Source: Euzebyella saccharophila
Lineage (GTDB): Bacteria; Bacteroidota; Bacteroidia; Flavobacteriales; Flavobacteriaceae
Assembly (NCBI RefSeq): GCF_014855495.1
Contig: NZ_JACYFJ010000005.1
Span: forward strand, 290,231 to 354,230
Direction of reading: 5' to 3'
Length of the DNA: 64,000 bases
A program made the position numbers and the translations under genes. This document shows positions 7,676-16,353 of this stretch, in pieces (positions within the stretch are counted from its first letter, which is position 1; every line of letters starts with the position of its first letter). The notes beneath the pieces were generated by a model. It saw only the letters and a program-made list of their open reading frames with translations, searched no databases and was not told the origin of the DNA.

Positions 7676-9304
7676 TTAGGTTTGTATCACCCCTAAATTA
7701 AAGTCCTTTTCAATTGGGGCATGGTTAGCAGCTTCAATCCCCATAGAAATCCATTTTCTGGTTTCCAATGGGTTAATAATGGCATCGGTCCATAGTCTGG
7801 CAGCTGCATAGTAGGGAGATACTTGGTTGTCATACCTATCCTTTATTTTGTTAAAAAGCTCGGTTTCTTTTTCTAGGGTTATGGTTTCACCCTTCTTTTT
7901 TAAGGAAGCCTTTTCAATCTGAAGTAAAACCTTGGCGGCAGAATTCCCGCCCATAACTGCAAGCTCTGCACTAGGCCACGCCACAATAAGTCTGGGGTCA
8001 TAAGCTTTCCCGCACATGGCATAATTTCCAGCACCGTAACTATTTCCAATTACAACGGTAAACTTTGGGACAACAGAATTGCTCACCGCATTTACCATTT
8101 TAGCACCATCCTTGATGATGCCCCCGTGTTCACTTTTACTCCCCACCATAAACCCGGTAACATCTTGTAGAAAAACCAAAGGGATTTTCTTTTGGTTGCA
8201 ATTGGCTATGAAACGGGTGGCCTTATCGGCAGAATCGGAATAAATAACGCCCCCAAATTGCATTTCGCCTTTTTTGGTTTTTACTACCTTGCGTTGATTG
8301 GCCACAATACCTACAGCCCACCCGTCTATACGTGCATATCCGGTTAAAATGGTTTTTCCGTATCCTTCCTTGTATTCTTCAAATTCCGAGTCATCCACCA
8401 ATCTTTTGATAATCTCTGTCATATCATATTGGTCCGTTCTGGATGCGGGTAAAAGACCAAATAGCTCGTTTTCATCTGCTTTTGGTTTCAAGGGCTTTTT
8501 ACGGTTGTATCCTGCCAACTCAAAACCTCCCATTTTGTCCATGATGCTTTTAATTTTATCAAGAGCATCGGCATCGTTTTTTGCTTTATAATCGGTTACA
8601 CCGCTAATTTCGCAATGGGTGGTAGCCCCACCAAGGGTTTCATTGTCTATATTTTCGCCAATGGCGGCTTTGACCAAATAACTTCCGGCCAAGAATATAC
8701 TTCCGGTCTGGTCTACAATAAGAGCTTCATCGCTCATAATGGGCAAATAGGCGCCCCCGGCCACACAGCTACCCATTACTGCAGCAATTTGGGTAATTCC
8801 CATGCTACTCATAACCGCATTATTTCTAAAAATTCGCCCAAAATGCTCTTTATCCGGAAATATTTCGTCTTGTAAAGGAAGATACACCCCGGCACTGTCC
8901 ACTAGATATATAATGGGCAACCTGTTTTCAATGGCAATTTCTTGGGCCCTAAGATTTTTCTTTCCGGTAATGGGGAACCAGGCACCTGCTTTTACGGTAG
9001 CGTCATTGGCCACTACCAGGCATTGTTTGCCAGAAACATATCCCATTTTAATGACCACTCCGCCAGAAGGGCATCCACCATGCTCTTCGTACATGCCATC
9101 TCCCACGAGGGCTCCTATTTCTATGCTATGGCTTTTATCATCCAATAAATAATCAATGCGTTCCCTAGCAGTCATTTTGCCTTGGGCATGCTGCTTTTCA
9201 ATTCGTGATTTTCCCCCGCCCAATTTTACTGTGGATATTTTCCTTTTTAAGGCGGAAAGAAGTAATTTATTATGGTCCTCGTTTTTATTGAATTTTAAGT
9301 CCAT
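7676..9304 (-). CDS. acyl-CoA carboxylase carboxyltransferase subunit (methylcrotonyl-CoA type)
   Basis: A 542-residue biotin-dependent carboxyltransferase beta subunit. It moves CO2 from carboxybiotin to an acyl-CoA. The N-terminal crotonase half contains QGKMTARERIDYLLD and YLVDSAG-YLPLQDEIFPD, the latter typical of 3-methylcrotonyl-CoA carboxylase; the C-terminal half has GGIIKDGAKMVNAV and GNSYGAGNYAMCGKAYDPR. Methylcrotonyl-CoA carboxylase works in leucine breakdown, but related propionyl-CoA or geranyl-CoA enzymes look alike, so the substrate is inferred. No biotin carboxylase or biotin carrier gene is adjacent. It is convergent with menE with almost no gap. Confidence 0.88.
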   Translation of the reverse strand: MDLKFNKNEDHNKLLLSALKRKISTVKLGGGKSRIEKQHAQGKMTARERIDYLLDDKSHSIEIGALVGDGMYEEHGGCPSGGVVIKMGYVSGKQCLVVANDATVKAGAWFPITGKKNLRAQEIAIENRLPIIYLVDSAGVYLPLQDEIFPDKEHFGRIFRNNAVMSSMGITQIAAVMGSCVAGGAYLPIMSDEALIVDQTGSIFLAGSYLVKAAIGENIDNETLGGATTHCEISGVTDYKAKNDADALDKIKSIMDKMGGFELAGYNRKKPLKPKADENELFGLLPASRTDQYDMTEIIKRLVDDSEFEEYKEGYGKTILTGYARIDGWAVGIVANQRKVVKTKKGEMQFGGVIYSDSADKATRFIANCNQKKIPLVFLQDVTGFMVGSKSEHGGIIKDGAKMVNAVSNSVVPKFTVVIGNSYGAGNYAMCGKAYDPRLIVAWPSAELAVMGGNSAAKVLLQIEKASLKKKGETITLEKETELFNKIKDRYDNQVSPYYAAARLWTDAIINPLETRKWISMGIEAANHAPIEKDFNLGVIQT

Positions 9305-9354
9305 ATAGGTATGTATTCTTTTTTTATAGGTTAAAGATACGGACTAAAATTCAT

Positions 9355-9362
9355 TACATTTG
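9355..9362 (+). promoter_or_regulatory. -7 element before the Gfo/Idh gene
   Basis: TACATTTG fits TAnnTTTG and lies 31 nt before the ATG at 9394. A TTG-type -33 box is not clear. Confidence 0.5.
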
Positions 9363-9393
9363 GTACAATCCATTAACGTAAAAAAAGGAATTA

Positions 9394-10365
9394 ATGATTA
9401 GATGGGGTATTGTTGGTCCGGGTAGAATTGCACATAGTTTTGCCAAGGACCTAAAATTGGTTGAAGGAGGAAAACTTACCGGAGTGGCTTCTAGAAGTTT
9501 GGAGCGTGCCCAAGAATTTGCAAAGGAGTACGGGGCAGAACACAGTTTTGGTTCCTATGAAGAAATGTTTGAGAGTGATGAGGTAGACGTACTTTACATT
9601 GCAACACCACATACGTCACATTGTGAGCTTTCAATTGCCGCTATGGAGAAAGGAAAGCATGTTCTATGTGAAAAGCCCATGGGTATCAATTTAGCGGAAG
9701 TGGAGCAAATGGTTGACGCGGCAAAAAAGAACAAGGTTTTTCTTATGGAAGCGCTTTGGAGCCGCTTTAATCCGTCTATTCTCAAGGTAAAGGAAATGGT
9801 TGAAAAAGGAGATTTGGGTAAAATTGCTTATTTAAATGCCGATTTTGGTTTTTATGCCTTGGACAGGGATGCAAAGCATAGACTGTTAAATCCCGATTTA
9901 GCGGGAGGCTCTTTATTGGACATAGGTATTTATCCTATTTTTTTAGCATATCTCATCCTGGGCAAGCCTGAAACGATTATGGCTACCTCCAAATTCCATA
10001 GTACCGGGGTAGAGGCACAGACGGCCATGATATTTGATTACCCTTACGCGCAGGCGGTTTTAAGTAGCGGACTACGGTCTAAAATTTCAATGAAAGCCGA
10101 AATTGCCGGTAGCAAAGGGTCTGCTTATCTACATGAAAGATGGCATGAGACACAAGGCTACTCGGTAGAATTGAATGGAGAGCTGGAGGAAATAGATTTT
10201 CCAACAAAGGGAATTGGGTACTCCCACGAAATTGAAGAGGTACACCATTGTCTAAACTCAGGAAAATTAGAAAGCACAAATTGGAGTTTGGATAATAGTT
10301 TGGATTTGGCCAATCTTCTAAATGAAGTTCGTAAAATAACGGGAATTAGTTTTCCTGGGGAATAG
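9394..10365 (+). CDS. Gfo/Idh/MocA family oxidoreductase
   Basis: A 323-residue NAD(P)-dependent oxidoreductase. The Rossmann fingerprint is at the extreme N-terminus (WGIVGPGRIAHSF) and the family's EKP motif, which holds the catalytic lysine, is in HVLCEKPMGIN around residues 89-99. The C-terminal half is the alpha/beta substrate-binding domain (GGSLLDIGIYPIF). Members act on sugars, inositols or trans-dihydrodiols; the closest overall look is to trans-1,2-dihydrobenzene-1,2-diol dehydrogenase-like enzymes, but the substrate cannot be read from sequence. It stands alone, divergent from the carboxyltransferase gene. Confidence 0.88.
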   Translation: MIRWGIVGPGRIAHSFAKDLKLVEGGKLTGVASRSLERAQEFAKEYGAEHSFGSYEEMFESDEVDVLYIATPHTSHCELSIAAMEKGKHVLCEKPMGINLAEVEQMVDAAKKNKVFLMEALWSRFNPSILKVKEMVEKGDLGKIAYLNADFGFYALDRDAKHRLLNPDLAGGSLLDIGIYPIFLAYLILGKPETIMATSKFHSTGVEAQTAMIFDYPYAQAVLSSGLRSKISMKAEIAGSKGSAYLHERWHETQGYSVELNGELEEIDFPTKGIGYSHEIEEVHHCLNSGKLESTNWSLDNSLDLANLLNEVRKITGISFPGE

Positions 10366-10449
10366 AAAGACCCTCAAAATCCTTTGGAATGAGGTTTTAC
10401 TGTAAAAATTACGATATTTGCAGTTACCTTTAATTGAAACCAAAAATTT

Positions 10450-10632
10450 ATGGGAATGAATAAGAATACCGTTCTGGCTTGGGCCACCTTTATTATGATT
10501 GTTGTAGGAGTGGCTTTGATCGCTCTTGGCGCTTTTAGATATGATGAAGTGGCTGGTTGGGGCTTTGCCTCGGTCGGAATCGGTTTTTTCGCTATTGCTT
10601 GGGTGTTTAACGCGCTTAAGGGTAGAGTATAG
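10450..10632 (+). CDS. small two-helix membrane protein (CAL67264-like family)
   Basis: A 60-residue protein made of two hydrophobic segments (about residues 9-28 and 37-53) joined by a short RYDEVAGWG turn. It resembles a small membrane protein conserved in flavobacteria that I recall under the family label CAL67264; that label is from memory. It lies 51 nt before ettA on the same strand. The function is unknown. A second ATG at codon 3 is an alternative start. Confidence 0.7.
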   Translation: MGMNKNTVLAWATFIMIVVGVALIALGAFRYDEVAGWGFASVGIGFFAIAWVFNALKGRV

Positions 10633-10683
10633 CCTTACTTATCATAAAAATAAATCACAATTTAAAATTTAATAAACGCTTCA

Positions 10684-12375
10684 ATGTCAGACGATAAGAA
10701 AGTTATCTTTTCAATGTCCGGGGTTACCAAAACCTATAAGAACGCCAATACCCCGGTCCTTAAAAATATCTATTTGAGCTTTTTCTATGGAGCTAAAATT
10801 GGTATTCTGGGTCTTAACGGATCGGGTAAATCTACCTTATTGAAAATTATAGGCGGTGTAGATAAAAATTACCAGGGCGATGTGGTTTTCTCCCCAGGTT
10901 ACAAAGTAGGTTATCTGGAACAGGAGCCTCAATTGGACGAAGAAAAGACCGTTCTTGAGGTGGTAAAGGAGGGTGTGGCCGAAACCGTGGCCGTTTTGGA
11001 TGAGTATAATAAAATAAATGACATGTTCGGTTTGCCCGAAGTCTATGAAGATGCGGACAAGATGCAGAAGCTCATGGACAAGCAAGCGGAACTTCAAGAT
11101 AAAATTGATGCTTCCAATGCTTGGGAGCTTGATACCAAGTTAGAAATAGCAATGGATGCCTTGCGTACTCCAGAGCCCGACAAAAAAATTGGTGTTCTTT
11201 CCGGTGGGGAAAGAAGAAGGGTGGCGCTGTGCCGTTTGCTGTTACAAGAACCTGAAATTTTGTTGTTAGATGAGCCTACCAACCATTTGGATGCAGAGTC
11301 TGTACATTGGTTAGAGCATCATTTGGCCCAGTATAAGGGAACGGTTATCGCGGTAACGCACGACCGTTATTTTTTGGATAATGTAGCTGGTTGGATTCTT
11401 GAATTGGACCGAGGTGAAGGTATTCCGTGGAAAGGAAATTATTCTAGCTGGTTAGATCAAAAGGCCAAAAGATTGGAGCAGGAAAGCAAGAGTGCTTCAA
11501 AAAGACAAAAAACTTTGGAGCGTGAGCTTGAATGGGTACGTCAAGGACCAAAAGGTAGACAGACCAAGCAAAAGGCACGTCTAAAAAATTATGACAAGTT
11601 GATGAGCCAGGACCAAAAACAACTGGATGAAAAACTTGAAATCTATATTCCCAATGGTCCCCGTTTAGGAACCAATGTTTTGGAAGCGGAAGGAGTAAGC
11701 AAGGCTTATGGCGATAAGTTGCTATATGAAGATTTAAACTTTAAACTTCCTCAAGCAGGAATTGTTGGGGTAATTGGTCCTAACGGTGCTGGTAAGACAA
11801 CTATCTTTAGAATGATAATGGGTGAGGAGCAACCGGACAAAGGTAGTTTTACGGTAGGGGATACTGCTAAAATAGCTTACGTAGATCAAAGCCATAGCAA
11901 TATAGACCCGGAAAAAACCATTTGGCAGAATTTCAGTGATGAACAGGAGTTGGTTTTGATGGGAGGTAGACAGGTCAATTCTAGGGCGTATTTAAGTAGG
12001 TTTAACTTTTCAGGGAGTGAGCAGAACAAAAAGGTGAACATGCTTTCCGGTGGGGAAAGAAATAGACTTCACTTGGCTATGACCTTAAAGGAAGAGGGCA
12101 ATGTGTTGCTACTTGATGAGCCTACCAATGATTTGGATGTAAATACCCTAAGGGCGCTTGAAGAAGGTTTGGAAAACTTTGCGGGTTGTGCCGTAGTTAT
12201 ATCTCACGATAGATGGTTCTTAGATAGAATATGTACCCATATTTTAGCATTTGAAGGTGACTCCCAAGTATATTTCTTTGAAGGTTCCTTTTCCGATTAT
12301 GAAGAGAACAAAAAGAAAAGGTTGGGCGGTGACATTATGCCAAAACGAATTAAGTACAAGAAACTTATCAGATAA
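10684..12375 (+). CDS. ettA: energy-dependent translational throttle protein EttA (ABC-F ATPase)
   Basis: A 563-residue ABC-F protein with two ATPase domains and no membrane part. Walker A motifs are GLNGSGKST (about residue 43) and GPNGAGKTT (about 361); the signature motifs are LSGGERRRVAL and LSGGERNRLHL; Walker B motifs end in LLLDEPTNHLD and LLLDEPTNDLD. The interdomain linker with GPKGRQTKQKARL and the length match EttA rather than the Uup or antibiotic-resistance ABC-F groups. EttA binds the ribosomal E site and restrains initiation-stage ribosomes when ADP is high. A strong bidirectional terminator follows. Confidence 0.93.
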   Translation: MSDDKKVIFSMSGVTKTYKNANTPVLKNIYLSFFYGAKIGILGLNGSGKSTLLKIIGGVDKNYQGDVVFSPGYKVGYLEQEPQLDEEKTVLEVVKEGVAETVAVLDEYNKINDMFGLPEVYEDADKMQKLMDKQAELQDKIDASNAWELDTKLEIAMDALRTPEPDKKIGVLSGGERRRVALCRLLLQEPEILLLDEPTNHLDAESVHWLEHHLAQYKGTVIAVTHDRYFLDNVAGWILELDRGEGIPWKGNYSSWLDQKAKRLEQESKSASKRQKTLERELEWVRQGPKGRQTKQKARLKNYDKLMSQDQKQLDEKLEIYIPNGPRLGTNVLEAEGVSKAYGDKLLYEDLNFKLPQAGIVGVIGPNGAGKTTIFRMIMGEEQPDKGSFTVGDTAKIAYVDQSHSNIDPEKTIWQNFSDEQELVLMGGRQVNSRAYLSRFNFSGSEQNKKVNMLSGGERNRLHLAMTLKEEGNVLLLDEPTNDLDVNTLRALEEGLENFAGCAVVISHDRWFLDRICTHILAFEGDSQVYFFEGSFSDYEENKKKRLGGDIMPKRIKYKKLIR

Positions 12376-12404
12376 AAAAAGCCGGGTTTGCCCGGCTTTT
12401 TTTA
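12374..12404. terminator. Bidirectional terminator between ettA and the MBL lipoprotein gene
   Basis: Arms AAAAAAAGCCGGG and CCCGGCTTTTTTT around a TTTG loop give a T-run on either strand. It serves two convergent genes. Confidence 0.93.
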
Positions 12405-12405
12405 T

Positions 12406-13212
12406 TTAATACGCCTCATTGGGGTACCAATCTAGCTGTACCACTTCAATTTCAGAATTTCCTTGGTTCACTAAGGTTTTAAATTTGGAAACATCGCTTA
12501 CATCTGGGTTTCCTCTATAGTGGTAGGGATAAACCTTTTTGGGAGCAAATGCTAGTACTCCGTCGGCGGCACTTTCTGGTGTCATGGTGTAAGGTAGGTT
12601 CATGCACACAAAAGCAATGTCAATATCTTCAAGAGTACGCATTTCAGGAATGTCTTCCGTATCACCGGAGATATAGACCCGTTTTTCTCCCATACTAAGT
12701 ACATAACCGTTGCCACGTCCTTTTTCGTGAAACTTTTTGGCTTCTTCCCGCAGATTGTACATAGGTATAGCTTTTATACTAATTCCGAATCGGTCTTTCG
12801 TATCTCCATTATGAAGAATATCTATTTGAGGGGTAAACATTTCCGGCATTTTATCCGCCGCGGCCTTGGGCATAATAATTTTTGCCTTTTCGGTATCCAG
12901 TGCTTCCAATGTTTCAACATTCAAATGGTCTCCATGTATATCTGTTACAAGAATAAGGTCAGGTTTTTTTTGACCTTCAAATGCCTGTGCACCACCAACA
13001 GGGTCTATATAAATGATGGTATTGCCCCATTCCAAAACTGCTGTAGCGTGTTCAATAGGAATGATTTTTAATTCCTTTTCAGGGCTTTCTTCCTTTGAGC
13101 TCACGGCCATTTCCTTAGATGTTTCAGCATTAGGGTCTTCTGTCTTTTTCTCTTCTTTACAACTAAATAGAATGACAAAAAATAGCAAGAGAGACACGTA
13201 GTTAGTTTTCAT
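12406..13212 (-). CDS. MBL-fold metallo-hydrolase lipoprotein
   Basis: A 268-residue predicted lipoprotein. The signal peptide ends in VILFSC, so the cysteine at about residue 18 should be lipidated; an acidic/lysine-rich linker follows. The rest is a metallo-beta-lactamase fold of the L-ascorbate-lactonase-like (UlaG/UPF0173) group, with IYIDPVGG, the metal-binding DIHGDHLN at about residue 91-98, YISGDTE and YPYHYRG near the end. Such proteins are probable hydrolases with two metal ions; the substrate is unknown. The gene is convergent with ettA and has a promoter element 6 nt upstream of its ATG. Confidence 0.86.
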   Translation of the reverse strand: MKTNYVSLLLFFVILFSCKEEKKTEDPNAETSKEMAVSSKEESPEKELKIIPIEHATAVLEWGNTIIYIDPVGGAQAFEGQKKPDLILVTDIHGDHLNVETLEALDTEKAKIIMPKAAADKMPEMFTPQIDILHNGDTKDRFGISIKAIPMYNLREEAKKFHEKGRGNGYVLSMGEKRVYISGDTEDIPEMRTLEDIDIAFVCMNLPYTMTPESAADGVLAFAPKKVYPYHYRGNPDVSDVSKFKTLVNQGNSEIEVVQLDWYPNEAY

Positions 13213-13217
13213 AATAT

Positions 13218-13225
13218 CAAATTTA
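13218..13225 (-). promoter_or_regulatory. -7 element before the MBL lipoprotein gene
   Basis: Read on the minus strand this is TAAATTTG, a match to TAnnTTTG, ending 5 nt before the ATG at 13212. The implied mRNA leader is about 2 nt. Confidence 0.5.
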
Positions 13226-13566
13226 TAGTGATGTTAAATGTACAGGTTTGAATACCCCTATAGCAACTTAAGTTCAAAAATACATACTTGAGTAAAGGAT
13301 AGGGGCCATAAAAGCATAAAATTTGATGCATTACATTCATATCTAATAATATAGGATAAACTTTGGGTAGCTAGGCAAGATAATTGAATCACCGGATACC
13401 TGATAGGGTGCTGTTTTGTGTATATGCACCAAACCAATTGTTTTACTGGGATATCTATACGATTAAACTTTCATTTTTTTCAACTAAAAAATCTAAATAA
13501 TAAATCTTAACGTATATAATATTGATACAAACAAATCAGAATCAAAAAGAAATTAATTTAAACGTT
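13226..13566. other. Intergenic stretch without a recognised gene
   Basis: This roughly 340-nt divergent gap separates the MBL lipoprotein gene from the coiled-coil protein gene. It is A+T rich. I see no tRNA, no convincing open frame and no strong hairpin in it; it presumably holds the promoter of the downstream gene. Confidence 0.6.
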
Positions 13567-14454
13567 ATGACTGAAACAAAAAGTAACAACGGATTGAAAG
13601 TGCTGGCAGGCCTTTTAGGTGTGGTCTTGTTAGGCGTTATCATCTATACGGTTAGTCTTTACCAAGAGAAGAAGAAGAACGAAGCTTCCTTGATGCAAGA
13701 AAAACAATTGGTAGTTGAAGACCTGAACAGTCTTAAATCCGAGTATGACAAAGCAATTTTGGAAAGCAATGCCACCAATGAGGAATTGGTAACGGCAAGG
13801 GACAATATTGCAAAATACATTGATTCCGTTAAAAGTATGAAAGCGGATATCTCTACTTTATCCCGCTACAGAAGACAAGTGAGTGTTCTTAAGCAGGAAA
13901 GAGAGCAGCTTTTAAAGCAAGTGGATTCCCTTACCAAAAGCAATACTTTAATTGCCATGCAAAGGGATAGTACGTACACTGAATTGGAAAAACAGACTAT
14001 GTTCAATGATTCATTGGTTGTACAAAACACTCAATTGGCAGATGTTGTTGAAAAGGGTTCTGCATTAAATCTTTCAAAGTTTAATGTAGATGCGGTTAGA
14101 GAGCGAAACAGTGGAAAATTGGTTTCTACCTCTAGAGCCAAAAGAACCGATCAGTTCAAGATTTGCTTCACTGTTGCGGACAATGTTATTGCCGAAGCCG
14201 GTGATAGGGAATTCTTTATTGAAGTTTTAGATCCACAAGGTAATACTCTAGGTGAAAGCTATTCTAAATCCAATGATGAAGGTGCTTCCATAACATATAG
14301 CAAAGGAACTAGCTTCTACTACGAAAACAAGGCTTTGGATGTATGTGATTATATTAACAAGCCTGTAGGAGATTTCCAAGAAGGAAATTATATGGTGAAT
14401 GTGTATGATGACAGATTGAAATTATTGGGTACTTCTAAGTTTACCCTTAAATAA
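13567..14454 (+). CDS. membrane-anchored coiled-coil protein of unknown function
   Basis: A 295-residue protein with a short charged N-terminus, one hydrophobic segment (VLAGLLGVVLLGVIIYTVSL, about residues 10-29) and a long coiled coil to about residue 165. A compact C-terminal domain follows (KICFTVADN, EFFIEVLDPQGNTLG, YMVNVYDDRLKLLGTSKF). This suggests a cell-envelope protein with a beta-rich outer domain held off the membrane on a stalk. The ATG at 13567 is preferred; the frame also opens 15 codons earlier at a TTG, but that extension is Asn/Gln-rich and unlike the rest. I do not recognise a named family. A strong terminator follows. Confidence 0.78.
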   Translation: MTETKSNNGLKVLAGLLGVVLLGVIIYTVSLYQEKKKNEASLMQEKQLVVEDLNSLKSEYDKAILESNATNEELVTARDNIAKYIDSVKSMKADISTLSRYRRQVSVLKQEREQLLKQVDSLTKSNTLIAMQRDSTYTELEKQTMFNDSLVVQNTQLADVVEKGSALNLSKFNVDAVRERNSGKLVSTSRAKRTDQFKICFTVADNVIAEAGDREFFIEVLDPQGNTLGESYSKSNDEGASITYSKGTSFYYENKALDVCDYINKPVGDFQEGNYMVNVYDDRLKLLGTSKFTLK

Positions 14455-14476
14455 GAAACACTATCCATTACATAAT

Positions 14477-14512
14477 AAAAAGGGACAACCATTGCGGATT
14501 GTCCCTTTTTCT
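14477..14512. terminator. Terminator between the coiled-coil gene and fumC
   Basis: Perfect 12-nt arms AAAAAGGGACAA / TTGTCCCTTTTT around a 10-nt loop; T-runs on both strands serve the two convergent genes. Confidence 0.9.
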
Positions 14513-14537
14513 TTTTCTATAAGGTGGGTGATAATTC

Positions 14538-15935
14538 TTATTTTAAGCTTCCTACCATATCTTCGGGTTTTACCCATTCATCATATTCTTCTGCCGTAAC
14601 ATAACCAAGATTTATGGCCTCTTCCTTTAACGTGGTACCGTTGGCATGAGCGGTATTCGCAATTTCGGCAGCTTTGTAATATCCAATTTTGGTATTCAGT
14701 GCCGTAACCAGCATTAACGAATTGTTTAGCAATTGCTTGATTACTTGGTGATTGGGCTCAATACCCAAGGCGCAATTTTCATCAAAACTCACACAAGCGT
14801 CTCCTATCAACTGTGCGGACTGTAAAATGTTGGCGGCCATAACAGGCTTAAAAACGTTTAGTTCATAGTGGCCCTGGGTTCCTCCAACGGAAATGGCTAC
14901 ATCATTTCCAAGTACTTGGGCGCATACCATGGTAATGGCCTCACACTGGGTAGGGTTCACTTTACCCGGCATAATAGAACTACCAGGTTCGTTGGCAGGA
15001 ATTACAATCTCCCCAATCCCTGAACGAGGTCCGGAAGCCATCATTCTAATGTCATTGGCAATTTTGTTTAAGGAAACGGCTAGTTGTTTTAGCGCTCCAT
15101 GACTTTCTACAATAGCATCATGAGCAGCTAAGGCTTCAAATTTATTCTCCGCGGTAATAAATGGCAAATCGGTAAATTCAGCTATGTATTTAGCCACGAG
15201 AACATCGTAACCTTTTGGAGTATTCAATCCCGTACCTACGGCAGTTCCTCCCAATGCCAATTCACTTAGATGTGGCAGCGTGTTTTTTAGGGCCTTAAGT
15301 CCGTGTTCCAATTGGGAAACATACCCTGAAAATTCTTGGCCAAGGGTTAGGGGAGTGGCATCCATCAAATGGGTACGTCCAATTTTTACCACATCCTTAA
15401 AATCCTTGGCTTTTTGTGCTAACGTATTTTTTAGTTGTTCTACCCCGGGAATCGTTGTCTCTACAATTTTTTTGTAGGCAGCAATGTGCATACCTGTTGG
15501 GAAGGTGTCATTGGAAGATTGGGACTTGTTTACATCATCATTTGGTTGAATGGTCTTTTCACCTTCACCAATTTTTTTTCCGGCAATTTCATGGGCCCTA
15601 TTGGCAATTACTTCATTGACATTCATGTTACTTTGAGTACCTGAACCTGTTTGCCAGATAACCAATGGAAATTGATCATCATGCTTACCTTCTAAAATTT
15701 CATCGCAAACTTGAGCAATTAAATCCCTTTTTTCCTTTGCAAGTACGTTAAGCTCATGATTGGTATAGGCAGCGGCCTTTTTTAGATAAGCAAAGCCGTA
15801 GACCACTTCCAACGGCATAGACGCAGGAGCTCCTATTTTAAAGTTGTTTCTGGAACGTTCTGTTTGTGCGCCCCAATATTTATCGGCAGGTACTTTTACC
15901 TCGCCCATGGTATCCTTTTCTATTCTAAAACTCAT
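14538..15935 (-). CDS. fumC: class II fumarate hydratase (FumC)
   Basis: The iron-independent fumarase of the citric acid cycle, interconverting fumarate and malate; a homotetramer. The 465-residue length equals the usual class II size. The family signature is [11 protein letters not shown] (about residues 318-328), and [29 protein letters not shown] and [12 protein letters not shown] are the other conserved active-site segments. The gene stands alone with its own promoter (TACCTTTG on the minus strand at 15971-15978). Confidence 0.95.
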   Translation of the reverse strand: MSFRIEKDTMGEVKVPADKYWGAQTERSRNNFKIGAPASMPLEVVYGFAYLKKAAAYTNHELNVLAKEKRDLIAQVCDEILEGKHDDQFPLVIWQTGSGTQSNMNVNEVIANRAHEIAGKKIGEGEKTIQPNDDVNKSQSSNDTFPTGMHIAAYKKIVETTIPGVEQLKNTLAQKAKDFKDVVKIGRTHLMDATPLTLGQEFSGYVSQLEHGLKALKNTLPHLSELALGGTAVGTGLNTPKGYDVLVAKYIAEFTDLPFITAENKFEALAAHDAIVESHGALKQLAVSLNKIANDIRMMASGPRSGIGEIVIPANEPGSSIMPGKVNPTQCEAITMVCAQVLGNDVAISVGGTQGHYELNVFKPVMAANILQSAQLIGDACVSFDENCALGIEPNHQVIKQLLNNSLMLVTALNTKIGYYKAAEIANTAHANGTTLKEEAINLGYVTAEEYDEWVKPEDMVGSLK

Positions 15936-15970
15936 TATAATGTGCTATTTAATTGTAAATGGGTCATTAA

Positions 15971-15978
15971 CAAAGGTA
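15971..15978 (-). promoter_or_regulatory. -7 element of fumC
   Basis: TACCTTTG on the minus strand, 35 nt before the fumC ATG. No good -33 TTG seen. Confidence 0.5.
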
Positions 15979-16056
15979 GGATATAGGCTTATTAAATCCA
16001 TTTTAGATACGTAAAATTTTGTTTTTTCAAACTTTTCATATTTTTTTTCTTTTCCG

Positions 16057-16089
16057 TTTGCAATTTTCATCCATTCTCAAGTATCTTTG
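16057..16089 (+). promoter_or_regulatory. Two-box Bacteroidota promoter of the 57-residue membrane protein
   Basis: TTTG at 16057-16060 and TATCTTTG at 16082-16089 are separated by 21 nt, close to the flavobacterial consensus TTG-N17-23-TAnnTTTG. The start codon of the small gene is 18 nt downstream. Confidence 0.72.
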
Positions 16090-16107
16090 TGCATCAAAAT
16101 GAATTAA

Positions 16108-16281
16108 ATGGAATTTGATCAGTACCTCGGATTTATAGCATTCTTAACCATCTTGACCATAGGATTTTGGTTAATGATATTTTTATTGACTTTTGTAGTA
16201 CCTTATTGGTTAGGTGGTAATATTATGGAATTGCTTAAGGAAAGAAGGGAAAAGAAAAAGGCACAAAGAAGCGCAAAGTAA
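16108..16281 (+). CDS. 57-residue membrane protein of unknown function
   Basis: A short gene with an ATG at 16108 and a TAA at 16279-16281. The product begins MEFDQYLGF, has one or two hydrophobic stretches (FIAFLTILTIGFWLMIFLL then TFVVPYWLGG) and ends in a very basic tail (KERREKKKAQRSAK). It has its own two-box promoter 18 nt upstream and is followed by a strong hairpin terminator, so it forms a complete one-gene unit between the divergent fumC and the convergent outer-membrane protein gene. I do not recognise the family; the shape (membrane anchor plus basic tail) suggests a membrane-associated regulator or complex subunit, which is only a guess. Confidence 0.75.
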   Translation: MEFDQYLGFIAFLTILTIGFWLMIFLLTFVVPYWLGGNIMELLKERREKKKAQRSAK

Positions 16282-16305
16282 GTGTTGTGTTTATAACGAT
16301 AAACA

Positions 16306-16339
16306 AAAAGGGGGAAGTTTTAAACTTCCCCTTTTTTTT
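16306..16339. terminator. Bidirectional terminator between the 57-aa gene and the outer-membrane barrel gene
   Basis: Perfect arms GGGGAAGTTT and AAACTTCCCC with a one-base centre, flanked by A-rich and T-rich runs. Confidence 0.9.
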
Positions 16340-16353
16340 ATTTAATTATATTT

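Noticed and set aside
8298..9152. Overlapping plus-strand frames of 68-116 codons.
   Set aside because: They lie antisense inside the well-supported carboxyltransferase gene and show no protein-like features.
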